A stretch of DNA of 64,000 nucleotides from Pseudactinotalea terrae (GCF_009733845.1 NZ_WNXZ01000007.1:62001-126000), one strand, 5' to 3'; counted from the first letter of the stretch, positions 25,209 through 33,825 are shown. Notes: generated by a model not told the origin, from the sequence alone. Made by a program: numbers and translations.

Positions 25209-25234
25209 GATCGGATCCTCCGTGGTGTGTGGGG

Positions 25235-26014
25235 TCAGCCGTCGGTGTGGAGCAGGTGCTCCACGTGCCGACGAAGGTCGATGAACTCGGTCGTGAGCTT
25301 CACGTCGTGGTGCCGCTCGGAACGCCAGGGCACCTCGACGATCTCGGTGATGCGCGCGGGGCGGGCGCCCATCACCACCACGCGGTCGGCGAGGTACAGC
25401 GCCTCCTCGACCTGGTGCGTCACGAACAGCACCGTGCGCCGCTCCTGTCGCGTGATGTCGAGGAGCGCCTCCTGCATGTGCTCGCGCGTCTGGGCGTCGA
25501 GGGCGGCGAAGGGTTCGTCCATCAGCAGGATCGCGGGGTCGACGGCGTACGCCCGGGCAATGGCGACGCGTTGGCGCATGCCGCCCGAGAGGGTCTTCGG
25601 CAGCGCATCGCGGAAGGCGATCAAGCCCATCAGCTCGAGGTAGCGATCCACGATCGCTCCGCGCTGCGAACGATCGCCGGACCACGTGCGCAGCTGCGTG
25701 CCGAAGCCGATGTTCTGCTCGACCGTCAGCCATGGGAAGACGGCGTACTCCTGGAAGACGACACAGCGCGACGGGCCTGGACCAGTGACCTGCTCCCCGT
25801 CGACCAGGATGCTGCCGGCATCGGGCGTGATGAAGCCGGCGACGGCGTTGAGCAGCGTGCTCTTGCCCGAGCCGCTGGGTCCGACGACAGCCACGAACTC
25901 GCCGTCGGCGACGTCCAGGTTGATCCCGTCCAGCACGTTGGTGCGCTTGGCACCCTTGCCGAACCCGACACTCAGGTCGATCACGCTGAGTCCGGTTGTC
26001 GAGATGGTGGTCAT
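25235..26014 (-). CDS. NitT/TauT-type ABC transporter ATPase
   Basis: A 259-residue ATPase. Walker A GPSGSGKST is at 45-53, followed by the Q-loop VVFQEYAVFPWLT, signature LSGGMRQRVAIARA, Walker B ILLMDEPFAALDA and H-loop FVTHQVEEAL. The Q-loop and C-terminus match SsuB/TauB ATPases. Its ATG overlaps the permease stop (ATGA). It energises uptake by the neighbouring permease and binding protein. Confidence 0.94.
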   Translation of the reverse strand: MTTISTTGLSVIDLSVGFGKGAKRTNVLDGINLDVADGEFVAVVGPSGSGKSTLLNAVAGFITPDAGSILVDGEQVTGPGPSRCVVFQEYAVFPWLTVEQNIGFGTQLRTWSGDRSQRGAIVDRYLELMGLIAFRDALPKTLSGGMRQRVAIARAYAVDPAILLMDEPFAALDAQTREHMQEALLDITRQERRTVLFVTHQVEEALYLADRVVVMGARPARITEIVEVPWRSERHHDVKLTTEFIDLRRHVEHLLHTDG

Positions 26015-26880
26015 CGCTCGCCCCTGTCCTGCCAGCGAAGTACCCGTGCGGCGGCCACCCGGACCGCGAGGTCCATGACGAGCGCCGCGAGCCCGATCAG
26101 GATGATGCCGGCGTACATCCCTGGGACGTCGAGAAAGTTGGCGGAGTTCTGGATGGCGGCGCCCAGCCCGTCCTGGGCCGCGACGAGCTCGGCGGCGACC
26201 AGTGAGGACCACCCGATCCCGAGCGAGATCCGCGCTGCCGTGAAGATGTGCGGCGTCGACAGCGGCAGCACCACCCGCGTGAAGAGCTCGAGCTTGCCGG
26301 CGCCCAGGGTGCGGCCGGCTCGGATGTATTTCTCCTCGATCGCGCCGACACCCTCGTAGACCACGATCACCGTGGCGAAGAACGCTGCGTAGACGAGGAT
26401 CACCTCGCGGGCGAGCTCGCCGATCCCGAAGTAGATGACGACCAGCGGCACCAACGCGATCGGTGGCAGCGCACGGAAGAAGTTGACGAGCGGGTTGAAG
26501 GTTGCTCGTGCGCGCGGGAACCAGCCGAGCACGAGCCCGAACGGGATGGCGACGGCCATACCGATGGTCACGCCGATCACCACACGGCGGCTGCTGACGA
26601 GCAGGTCCCGAAGGAGGTCACCGGAGACGAGGCCCTCGATCATGACGCTGCCGACCGTGCCCGGCGTGGGCAGTAGGCCTGGTCGCATCAGGCCCAGCGA
26701 TGACGAGAGCTGCCAGCCAGCGAGAATGATCAAGAAGCCGAGGCCGCCGAGCAGCGTGTTCGCGACCCAGCGCCGGGCAGCGCGCCCTCGTTCCGATCGC
26801 GTGGCCGCCCGAGTGTCGGCGGCGACGGCCGGCTCCGCGCCAGGGCTCAGTTGCGTGGTCCGATCCTGCATGGTCTCCAT
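26011..26880 (-). CDS. NitT/TauT-type ABC transporter permease
   Basis: About 289 residues with six hydrophobic helices. The BPD-type cytoplasmic loop reads VGAIEEKYIRAGRTLGAGKL, and FFRALPPIALVPLVVIYFGI is typical of SsuC/TauC. The start is uncertain: ATG 26880 or 26871, three codons apart; a longer ORF to 26943 would run into the operator region. First gene of the organosulfur operon, divergent from the GntR/UTRA regulator. Confidence 0.9.
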   Translation of the reverse strand: METMQDRTTQLSPGAEPAVAADTRAATRSERGRAARRWVANTLLGGLGFLIILAGWQLSSSLGLMRPGLLPTPGTVGSVMIEGLVSGDLLRDLLVSSRRVVIGVTIGMAVAIPFGLVLGWFPRARATFNPLVNFFRALPPIALVPLVVIYFGIGELAREVILVYAAFFATVIVVYEGVGAIEEKYIRAGRTLGAGKLELFTRVVLPLSTPHIFTAARISLGIGWSSLVAAELVAAQDGLGAAIQNSANFLDVPGMYAGIILIGLAALVMDLAVRVAAARVLRWQDRGER

Positions 26881-26920
26881 TGGCCTCATCATTTGTAGGA
26901 TCATTGGAATGCTTTGATCC

Positions 26921-26964
26921 CAACTAAAGCTCTCGCACACCATGCTGCAGTTCTGCTTTAGTTG
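26921..26964. promoter_or_regulatory. spaced inverted repeat in divergent promoter region
   Basis: CAACTAAAGC (26921-26930) and GCTTTAGTTG (26955-26964) are exact inverted copies whose centres are 34 nt apart, about three helical turns. They lie between the ABC permease and the GntR/UTRA gene and are AT-richer than their surroundings. They are likely paired operators for the regulator at 27035. Confidence 0.55.
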
Positions 26965-27034
26965 TCAAGCCTTCGTGCTGGACAACGCGACGTGAGGCCA
27001 TTAGGTTCTACCTATCCGTGCCGAGGGGAGAGAT

Positions 27035-27790
27035 ATGGGCACCAGCTCGCGCGTCGCCGTCGACCATGCGCATCAGCAGCTCGTGGGGCTGATCGAGCGA
27101 CATCGGCAGGAGGGGGTGGACCGGCTCCCGACCGAGGCGGAGCTCAGCACTGAGCTGGGTGTCTCGCGCAACAGCCTGCGCGAGGCGCTTGCGCTGCTGG
27201 AGTCTCAGGGGGTTGTCTCACGGCGCCGCCGGGTCGGCACGCTCATCGTGCCCACCCCCGACCGTGCCGACAGGTCTCTGCTGGAGTACCCGATCGACTC
27301 GATCGTCTCCATTCCGGACTTCTTCTCCGGTGCCGGCCGACCGGTCGAGATCTCGTCGGTGACGGTCGTGCAGGAGCTGGCGGACGCCACGATCGCCGCG
27401 CAGCTGGATGTCGCTGAGGGCGACGACGTGTACCGCGTGCGCCGCGTCTACGTCTGGCCGGACGGTCCGGTCGCCGTGGGTGAGCACGCCATCCCGAAGG
27501 TTCTCCGCGGCCACGGCATCCACATCGAGGCGCTCACCGACGGCATCTCGACCTTCCTCGCCGACGTCGAGAACATCCAGGTGGACGTGGTCGAGCACAC
27601 GGCCAGCGCCGTCGCCGCAGACGATGCCCTCGCTCGGGATCTGCACGTCCCCCGGGGGACCGCCATGCTCGTGGTCGACGCGACGCTGATGGCCGTGGAG
27701 GCCGACACGCGGCGCGCGGTGGCGATCGGACGGTTGGCGTTCGATCCCCGCAAGGTTGCTGTGCGAGCAACAGCGACCCCCAAGCGCTGA
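27035..27790 (+). CDS. GntR family regulator (HutC/UTRA subfamily)
   Basis: A 251-residue regulator. The N-terminal winged helix is clear (LPTEAELSTELGVSRNSLRE, ALLESQGVVSRRRRVGTLIV); the remainder has UTRA-like alpha/beta features (LDVAEGDDVYRVRRVYVWPD, VAVGEHAIPKVL). GGGGAGAG precedes the ATG at 27035. It is divergent from the sulfatase/NitT-type operon and probably controls it through the inverted repeat at 26921-26964. The ligand is unknown. Confidence 0.88.
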   Translation: MGTSSRVAVDHAHQQLVGLIERHRQEGVDRLPTEAELSTELGVSRNSLREALALLESQGVVSRRRRVGTLIVPTPDRADRSLLEYPIDSIVSIPDFFSGAGRPVEISSVTVVQELADATIAAQLDVAEGDDVYRVRRVYVWPDGPVAVGEHAIPKVLRGHGIHIEALTDGISTFLADVENIQVDVVEHTASAVAADDALARDLHVPRGTAMLVVDATLMAVEADTRRAVAIGRLAFDPRKVAVRATATPKR

Positions 27791-27833
27791 CCCGAGCTCC
27801 GGTGACAGGAGCTCAGGTCGGAACGGCGCGCGC

Positions 27834-28124
27834 ATATCGCTCCCAACACCCGCACGTGCTCGACCAGCTCGGGCGGTTCGGTCACGTGGAAGTCGATCCC
27901 GAGCATCCCGATCCACACCGCGACGATCTCGACGCTGTCGCCGCCGGTGACGAGCACGCTGCGCCGGTCGGCGAGCGCCTCCACGGTGCCGACGGCCGGG
28001 TTGATGCGCGCCAGCACCTACTCGGCGGGGGCGTCGATGGTGATGCGGGCGTGCACCGCCCAGCCGGTTCGCGCCACCTCGCGCACCACGAACTCGGTGA
28101 AAGTCGTCAGGGAACGGCGGGCGT
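27834..28124 (-). pseudogene. WYL-regulator C-terminal remnant, copy A
   Basis: Minus-strand sequence nearly identical to the C-terminal ~95 codons of the intact WYL regulator at 31490-32440 (NPAVGTVEALADRRSVLVTG, VEIVAVWIGMLGIDFHVTEP). It carries an in-frame TAG at 28020-28018 and a 1-nt insertion near 28102, and lacks everything upstream. It is the first of three direct copies and flanks the RelA/SpoT gene. Confidence 0.8.
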
Positions 28125-28171
28125 GTCTTCCGCTAATCGGACAGCACCAAGGCGGCTATGGCGGCATGCCG

Positions 28172-29488
28172 TTAGTGAGCGGGCGTGGAGAACCGTGCAG
28201 CAATCTCACGGACTTGTATCGCGGCCCGCCGAACAACTTCGCTTCGGACGTTGTCCGGGCTTCCGTGCGTGAGCTTGTTTCGCAACTCGCGAATTTTGAG
28301 AAGCCGTGCATAGTCTGATTCTGGAATCAGCGCCCTTCTCCGGGCGTCCCGAAGTAGAAGCGAGAAGGGCGCCGGCTTGCGCTCGCCTGCGTTTTCTCCA
28401 AGAAGTTCCATCAGGGCGGTTTCGAGGTCAGCCCAGGCCTGGATGAAAGTTCCAATATCATCGGGGGAGGCGGCGTCAGAAAGGCGCTGCCGGTCTCTTG
28501 ACTCGACGAGACGACTAGAATGTTGCCGCGCGCTCCTAGACGTCTCACGATACGCGTCGTACTGACGTCGGTCGCCGGAAAGCATGAGATCTGCTAGTTG
28601 CTCCGCGACCGGACGCCGCTCAAAGTCCCTCTCCAGTTGCTCTAGGTAGGGGGATACCGCTGTCGCACTAGCTAGGCCCTGCTGAATGAGAAAGGCGAAG
28701 AGAATATCGACGCGACCGAGCGCGGGTTCCGACACCTCGGCGCCAAACGCGCTTAGCCGTGATCTCAAAAATTCGGCGAGCTCAAAGTGGTTCCGAAAGG
28801 GCGATGACGCTGCAGTCAGTCGCTCGTCACCTGCGGATTGCAGTTGTTCCAATGCGATTTCACCGGCTAGAACGAGGCCGTTCAGTTGGTCCAGGAGTGC
28901 GTACTCAGACGCCGACAAATCGCCCTCAAGCGGTTTGTACACGAGATCGTGCTCAACCTCCGACCAGGCATGCATCAACACGGATGCGACCTGGATCTCG
29001 ACAATTGCAGTTGCGTAACGGACGCCTGTGCCAGTCAGCGACTCTGAAGGGATATGGGCACGGAAGTGCCGCGCGCCGTACCCCACGAACCGCCGCTTCG
29101 TCGGCAAGACTCCAACACCCGTTGCGCTGTTCATGGGCACTGGAGTCGAGTGCTCCGGAAACTGCTTGACATGCACGACATCAAGCGTTGAGCGGATAAT
29201 TTGTTCGACCTCCTCCATCTGGCCCGGAAAGTACAGGGCGACTCGGACTCCAGCAAGATCTGCAATGTCTTCACGAATCTCGGCGGACGTTTGATAGTAT
29301 TTATGACGATTGCGTTGCTGCAACTTCTGGGACAACCGATCCACTGACTTTGCGCGGCTGCTGACAATTGCACGGAGACCCGAACTGTTCAGTGCGGCTT
29401 CAAGTGTGCTGCGCGCCATACCAGCGACTGCGTCCCAATAGTCATACTCTCGCTCGTACGCTGCGACGAACCGCTCGATGACGTCCAC
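28172..29488 (-). CDS. RelA/SpoT-domain protein with C-terminal HEPN-like region
   Basis: A 438-residue protein. Residues 35-190 are a RelA/SpoT synthetase-type domain: VSSRAKSVDRLSQKLQQR, IREDIADLAGVRVALYFPGQ, FVGYGARHFRAHI and EIQVASVLMHAWSEVEHDLV followed by YK. No HD hydrolase, TGS or ACT domain. The C-terminal ~80 residues contain R403-x4-H408 in RNKLTHG, as in HEPN-like helical domains. The gene starts at GTG 29488 after AAAGGAG, is visibly AT-richer than its surroundings, and lies between two WYL-gene fragments, so it looks horizontally acquired. A toxic small alarmone synthetase or pyrophosphotransferase in phage defence is plausible; activity is unproven. Confidence 0.82.
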   Translation of the reverse strand: MDVIERFVAAYEREYDYWDAVAGMARSTLEAALNSSGLRAIVSSRAKSVDRLSQKLQQRNRHKYYQTSAEIREDIADLAGVRVALYFPGQMEEVEQIIRSTLDVVHVKQFPEHSTPVPMNSATGVGVLPTKRRFVGYGARHFRAHIPSESLTGTGVRYATAIVEIQVASVLMHAWSEVEHDLVYKPLEGDLSASEYALLDQLNGLVLAGEIALEQLQSAGDERLTAASSPFRNHFELAEFLRSRLSAFGAEVSEPALGRVDILFAFLIQQGLASATAVSPYLEQLERDFERRPVAEQLADLMLSGDRRQYDAYRETSRSARQHSSRLVESRDRQRLSDAASPDDIGTFIQAWADLETALMELLGENAGERKPAPFSLLLRDARRRALIPESDYARLLKIRELRNKLTHGSPDNVRSEVVRRAAIQVREIAARFSTPAH

Positions 29489-29657
29489 GACGCTCCTTTA
29501 TCGTTGGTCGGGTCGCGATACGGCTAGCCTAGGGGTCGCTCTAGCTCCGTGTCGACAGGGCGTGGCGCAAGAGCTCCTATCCACGCGATCCGACAGTTTC
29601 GGGCTCGATCGCGGCCCTGGGGCTCGGCGAGAGAAACTCGTGTCGGCAGGCACGCTC

Positions 29658-29790
29658 AAGCGGCCGACGCTGGGGACCGTGGAACGTCATAGGACTGGTG
29701 AACTTGGCTCGTGCACTCCTACGAGGCAACCGACTACGACGTCGCGTGGTCAATCGTTGAGTCCGACTTGCCAGCCATCAACCGCCACTA
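29658..29790 (+). pseudogene. remnant of a HEPN (HepT-like) toxin gene
   Basis: Aligns by eye with the C-terminal part of the HEPN gene at 5553-5960. The clearest run is SYEATDYDVAWSIVESDLPA against YYEATDYDVVWSTIASDFPT, preceded by a matching but frameshifted stretch around GGACCGTGGAACGTCAT. Stops and indels remove the catalytic RX4H block, leaving LVH in place of LTH. No antitoxin remains nearby. Confidence 0.75.
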
Positions 29791-29841
29791 TCCACCTCCC
29801 GCTGGGCCAGTGACAACGCGCCAAACTTGCGTCGTCGCACG

Positions 29842-30198
29842 TGCGTACCGCCCCGCCAGCACCCGCACGTGCTCCACCAGCTCGGGCGGTTCGGTCACGT
29901 GGAAGTCGATCCCGAGCATCCCGATCCACACCGCGACGATCTCGACGCTGTCACCGCCGGTGACGAGCACGCCGCGCCCGTCGCCGAGCGCCTCCACGGT
30001 GCCGACGGCCGGGTTGATGCTCGCCAGCACCTCCTCGGCGGGGGCGTCGATGGTGGTGCGGGCGTGCACCGCCCAGCCGGTCCGCGCCACCTCGCGCACC
30101 ACGAACTCGGTGAAGTCGCCAGGGAACGGCGCGGGTGTGAAGCGGCGGCCGCCCGGGGTGCGCAGCTGTAGCCAGTCCAGGTTGTCGGTGTCGTCCAT
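29842..30198 (-). pseudogene. WYL-regulator C-terminal remnant, copy B
   Basis: Second partial copy of the WYL regulator C-terminus (LDWLQLRTPGGRRFTPAPFP to ELVEHVRVL). It is still open from an ATG at 30198 (MDDTDN), but lacks the HTH and most of the WYL domain, and its 3' end runs into unrelated sequence. Homology with the intact gene ends at about 30176. A short product is possible but unlikely to regulate. Confidence 0.8.
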
Positions 30199-30417
30199 GA
30201 CGAGAACGCCGTGCTCGTCCGCTCACTCGTACGCCTATCGCGTACGTGCGGGTGCACCTGGTGGAGGCCGAGCCTCGCGTGCGCACCCACGAAGCTCACG
30301 GTGCTGCCACGGACAGGACCGCGCCACCGAGCGCCGCGTCCCTCAACCACGCAAACGCCGGCCGACAATGTCTGTCGACCGGCGCGTTGCAGTGAACGGT
30401 TCCGTGCGCGGACCGGG

Positions 30418-30915
30418 TCAGAGCGTCCCGGAGTCGGCGATGGTGACCGTCGCGCTGGTGCGGCCGCTCTGCGACCCGAGACCCTCGATCTTCGTGACCA
30501 GGTCCATGCTCTCCTGGTCGGCGACCTCGCCGAAGACCACGTGCTTGCCATCCAGCCAGGAGGTCACGATGGTCGTGATGAAGAACTGTGAGCCGTTGGA
30601 GTTCGGGCCGCTGTTCGCCATCGAGAGGAGACCGGGCTTGGTGTGCGCCAGCGTGAAGTTCTCGTCGTCGAACTTCGCGCCGTAGATGCTCTTGCCGCCG
30701 GTGCCGTCACCGCGGGTGAAGTCGCCGCCCTGCAGCATGAACTCAGGGATCACGCGGTGGAAGGAAGAACCCTTGTATCCGTAGCCCTGCTCACCCGTGG
30801 CCAGCTGGCGGAAGTTCTCGGCGGTCTTGGGGACCACGTCGTCGTAGAGGTCAAAGACGATCCGCCCGGCGGGCTCGTCGTCGATAGTGATGTCGAAGTA
30901 CACCTTGCTCGTCAT
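30418..30915 (-). CDS. ppiA: cyclophilin-type peptidyl-prolyl cis-trans isomerase
   Basis: A 165-residue cytoplasmic cyclophilin. Active-site blocks are present: [37 protein letters not shown] and [12 protein letters not shown], including the Arg, Phe, Gln, Trp and His residues of the catalytic and cyclosporin site. No signal peptide. It catalyses proline isomerisation in protein folding. It appears monocistronic, a housekeeping gene now sitting between two WYL-gene copies. The ATG at 30915 begins [13 protein letters not shown], typical of the family. Confidence 0.94.
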   Translation of the reverse strand: MTSKVYFDITIDDEPAGRIVFDLYDDVVPKTAENFRQLATGEQGYGYKGSSFHRVIPEFMLQGGDFTRGDGTGGKSIYGAKFDDENFTLAHTKPGLLSMANSGPNSNGSQFFITTIVTSWLDGKHVVFGEVADQESMDLVTKIEGLGSQSGRTSATVTIADSGTL

Positions 30916-31417
30916 CGAACCATCCTGTCATCCGCCGGCGGTCCATGGACACCGTGGCTGCGTCGAACGGGTGGGGATCGTCGCTGGTCGGCTCGGGATC
31001 TGGGTCCTCTGGACTGCAGGCGCCCAGGGCCAGCACCATCCGCCGACAACACAGTGGTCTTCGTTCTCGCATCGTCACTGTCCCGCACCCAGCCGGGGCC
31101 ACGTCGAGGACAGCGGTACTCACATCCCTGGGCAGATCCGTCGGCACGTGTTGCCGTCAATCGGGCGTTGGTCATCGGTCAGCGGACGCTGGCGCTCAAC
31201 CGGTCCGCGACCCAACCTGCGGTGCGCGTTCTTCTTCGAGGTCGCCGCACTCGGGAGGGAGGCCGCGGGTGGAACAAAGTCCACGCTCGATGCCATCATC
31301 GGCGGTCTGGAAACGGTTGCAGCCTCATCGAGCGTGGAGAACGTTTCACTGCTCCCACCGTCCACCGCCACGTGCCGCACGGCATCGGGCGGACAGGCCC
31401 GGCGCCTTGCCCGTTGC
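30916..31417. other. intergenic stretch with a possible lipoprotein-gene remnant
   Basis: No intact gene is supported. On the minus strand from about 31039 a short frame reads MVLALGACSPEDPDPEPTSD, like the lipobox and linker of an actinobacterial lipoprotein, but it soon leaves coding composition and runs antisense-free into the cyclophilin start. It may be the scar of a lost gene. A minus ORF at 31120-31455 (111 codons) has mixed composition and no recognisable family. Confidence 0.4.
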
Positions 31418-31456
31418 GGTGCGATCCCGACGTACCAGGTACGTCGCGATCGCACC
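31418..31456. terminator. long near-perfect hairpin after the WYL regulator
   Basis: Two 19-nt arms (GGTGCGATCCCGACGTACC and its reverse complement with one mismatch) separated by a single A. A further GGTGCGATCGCG half-arm lies at 31469-31480. It lies 34 nt past the stop of the minus-strand WYL gene and could terminate its transcript, but it has no U tract and is unusually long, so a mobile-element or recombination signal is also possible. Confidence 0.45.
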
Positions 31457-31489
31457 GTTGGGGTGTCCGGTGCGATCGCGCCTCCGCCC

Positions 31490-32440
31490 TCAGCTCGGCA
31501 CAGCGTTCGCGTACCGGGCGGTGAGCACTTGTAGGTGCTCGACCAGCTCCGCCGGCTCGGTCACGTGGAAGTCGATCCCGAGCATCCCGATCCACACCGC
31601 GACGATCTCGACGCTGTCGCCGCCGGTGACGAGCACGCTGCGCCCGTCGGCGAGCGCCTCCACCGTGCCGACGGCCGGGTTGATGCGCGCCAGCACCTCC
31701 TCGGCCGGGGCGTCGATGGTGATGCGGGCGTGGACCGCCCAGCCGGTTCGCGCCACCTCGCGCACCACGAACTCGGTGAAGTCGCCAGGGAACGGCGCGG
31801 GCGTGAAGCGGCGACCACCCGGGGTGCGCAGCTGTAGCCAGTCCACCCGGTACGGCGCCCACTCACCGCTGCCGGGCTCGCGCGCCACGAGGAACCATCG
31901 CCGCTGCCAGGCGACCAGCCGGTACGGCTCCAGCTCCACCGGCTCGTCGCGGTAGAAGGCGCGCAGGCCGTGGTGGTCGCGGATCGCGTCGGCCACCGAG
32001 GCGAGCGCCTCCGAGTCGACCGGCGGGTCCTCGACGTTGGAGTCGGTGTTCTCCGGGCCGCTCGCGCTCGCGTCCCGAATCGATGCCAGACGACGGCGCA
32101 GCCGATCCGGGAGCACCTGCTCCAGCTTGGTCAGTGCTGAGTGGGCGGACTCCTCGAAGCCGGCGGTCGCCGTCGCGGTCCGGAGCCCGACGGCGACCGC
32201 CACCGCCTCCGCGTCGTCCAGCAGCAGCGGGGGCACCCGGGCGCCGGCACCCAGCCGGTAGCGGCCTCCGGGCCCGCGGACGCCGTCCACCGGGTAGCCG
32301 AGCTCGCGGAGGCGGGCGACATCGTTGCGGACCGTCCGGTCGGTCACGCCGAGCCGTTGTGCGAGCTCGGCGCCCGACCAGTCGGGGCGGGACTGCAGCA
32401 GCCCCAGCAGGGCGAGGAGACGGGCGGACGTGGAGCCCAT
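31490..32440 (-). CDS. HTH/WYL-domain transcriptional regulator (intact copy C)
   Basis: A 316-residue YafY-type regulator. Residues 1-60 are an HTH_11-type winged helix (ARLLALLGLLQSRPDWSGAE, LAQRLGVTDRTVRNDVARLR). Residues 140-220 hold the WYL domain (HGLRAFYRDEPVELEPYRLV, RRWFLVAREPGSGEWAPYRV), followed by a WCX-type C-terminus. The ATG at 32440 is chosen because the HTH begins there. It is divergent from an epoxide hydrolase gene, its likely target. Its last ~110 codons recur as fragments at 27834 and 29842. Confidence 0.9.
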   Translation of the reverse strand: MGSTSARLLALLGLLQSRPDWSGAELAQRLGVTDRTVRNDVARLRELGYPVDGVRGPGGRYRLGAGARVPPLLLDDAEAVAVAVGLRTATATAGFEESAHSALTKLEQVLPDRLRRRLASIRDASASGPENTDSNVEDPPVDSEALASVADAIRDHHGLRAFYRDEPVELEPYRLVAWQRRWFLVAREPGSGEWAPYRVDWLQLRTPGGRRFTPAPFPGDFTEFVVREVARTGWAVHARITIDAPAEEVLARINPAVGTVEALADGRSVLVTGGDSVEIVAVWIGMLGIDFHVTEPAELVEHLQVLTARYANAVPS

Positions 32441-32562
32441 GGCGGACCTCCCGAAGGTCGTGAGAACTCGCTCAGAGTAGCGGAAAGAAACGTTCCGGAA
32501 CGGTGCATAACGTGAGGTCAACGAGCTGGAGATGACCCGGCTCACGACCACGGGAGCATGAC

Positions 32563-33699
32563 ATGACCACAGCGACACCCGCCGCCGGCCTCGAGATCCG
32601 CCCATTCGCCGTCGAGACCCCGCAGGCAGATCTGGACGACCTGCGGGGGCGGCTCGAGCGCACCCGGTTCGCGCCGGCCGCGCCCGGCGACTCCTGGGAC
32701 TACGGCACCCCGCAGTCCTACCTGCGGGACATGGTGGAGAGGTGGAAGACCTTCGACTGGGCCGCCGTCGAGGGCCGACTGAACGGCTTCCCGAACTTCG
32801 TCACCGAGATCGAGGGTCAGCCGCTGCACTTCCTGCACGTGCGCTCGGCGCACGAGGATGCGACGCCGCTGCTGCTCGCCCACACCTACCCCGGCTCGGT
32901 GCTCGACTTCCTCGACATGATCGAGCCGCTCGTGGACCCGGTCGCGCACGGCGGCCGGGCGGAGGACGCGTTCGACGTCGTGATCCCCTCGATGCCCGGA
33001 TTCGGGTTCTCGACGCCGCTGGTCGGGGAGGGGTGGACCATGGCGCGGGTCGCGCGGCTGTATGACACGTTGATGCGCGGGCTCGGCTACGACTCGTACG
33101 GCATCCACGGCAGCGACGCCGGCGCGTTGGTCGGCCGGGAGCTGGCGGTCCTCGACCCCGAGGGGTTCCGCGGCGCGCACGTGCTGCACCTGTTCTCCTT
33201 CCCCTCCGGGGCGCCGGGGGAGATGGACGACTTCGGCGAGAAGGAGTACGCGGCGCTCGGGCACATGCAGTGGTTCCAGTCGGTGGGCGGGTACAACGCG
33301 ATGAACGCCTCGCGGCCGCAGACGGTCGCCGCCGGGCTGGCGGACTCGCCGGTCGCGACACTGGCCTACCACGAGCTGTTCGAGAGCTTCGGCAACGGCA
33401 CCTCGCTGGTGAGCGCGGACCAGGTGCTCGCGCAGGCCACGCTGTACTGGCTGACCAACACCTACGCGACGGCGGCTCGCTACCACTATGCCGAGCAGCG
33501 CTCCGGCGCCGAGCCGGTGGTGAGCACGGGGCGGATCGGCGTCGCGGTGTTCAAGGACGACTTCCAGACCATCCGCAGCCTCGCCGAGCGCGACAACGCG
33601 CGGATCGAGCACTGGTCGGAGTTCGGTCGCGGTGGGCACTTCGCGGCGATGGAGGTGCCGGAAGACGTCGTGGCCGACCTGCGGGTGTTCTTCGGCTGA
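32563..33699 (+). CDS. epoxide hydrolase (alpha/beta hydrolase)
   Basis: A 378-residue enzyme with the N-terminal EHN region (IRPFAVETPQADLDDLRGRL ... SWDYGTPQSYLRDMVERWKT) typical of microsomal-type epoxide hydrolases. The oxyanion loop is AHTYPGSVLDFLD, the nucleophile Asp lies in GIHGSDAGALVGRE, and the C-terminal His in GRGGHFAAMEVPE. It would hydrate epoxides to diols. The genomic pairing with a divergent WYL regulator is common for this family. Start at ATG 32563. Confidence 0.9.
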   Translation: MTTATPAAGLEIRPFAVETPQADLDDLRGRLERTRFAPAAPGDSWDYGTPQSYLRDMVERWKTFDWAAVEGRLNGFPNFVTEIEGQPLHFLHVRSAHEDATPLLLAHTYPGSVLDFLDMIEPLVDPVAHGGRAEDAFDVVIPSMPGFGFSTPLVGEGWTMARVARLYDTLMRGLGYDSYGIHGSDAGALVGRELAVLDPEGFRGAHVLHLFSFPSGAPGEMDDFGEKEYAALGHMQWFQSVGGYNAMNASRPQTVAAGLADSPVATLAYHELFESFGNGTSLVSADQVLAQATLYWLTNTYATAARYHYAEQRSGAEPVVSTGRIGVAVFKDDFQTIRSLAERDNARIEHWSEFGRGGHFAAMEVPEDVVADLRVFFG

Positions 33700-33825
33700 G
33701 CTCGGGACCCAAGGGCTCCGCCGGCAGCGATGCTGGTGGGGCCCTTGTCTCCTGTGTGGTGCATGTCGCCGTTTGACGGCTGGACGACGGCGGGCGAGCG
33801 CTTCCGGAGATGCGACGCTAGAGGC

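Noticed and set aside
29895-30551. A 218-codon minus frame spanning WYL copy B and the cyclophilin
   Set aside because: Ser/Arg-rich shadow frame; both underlying sequences are recognisable in other frames.
31120-31455. A 111-codon minus ORF between the cyclophilin and WYL genes
   Set aside because: Mixed composition, no ribosome-binding site, ends in the long hairpin; not convincing as a gene.
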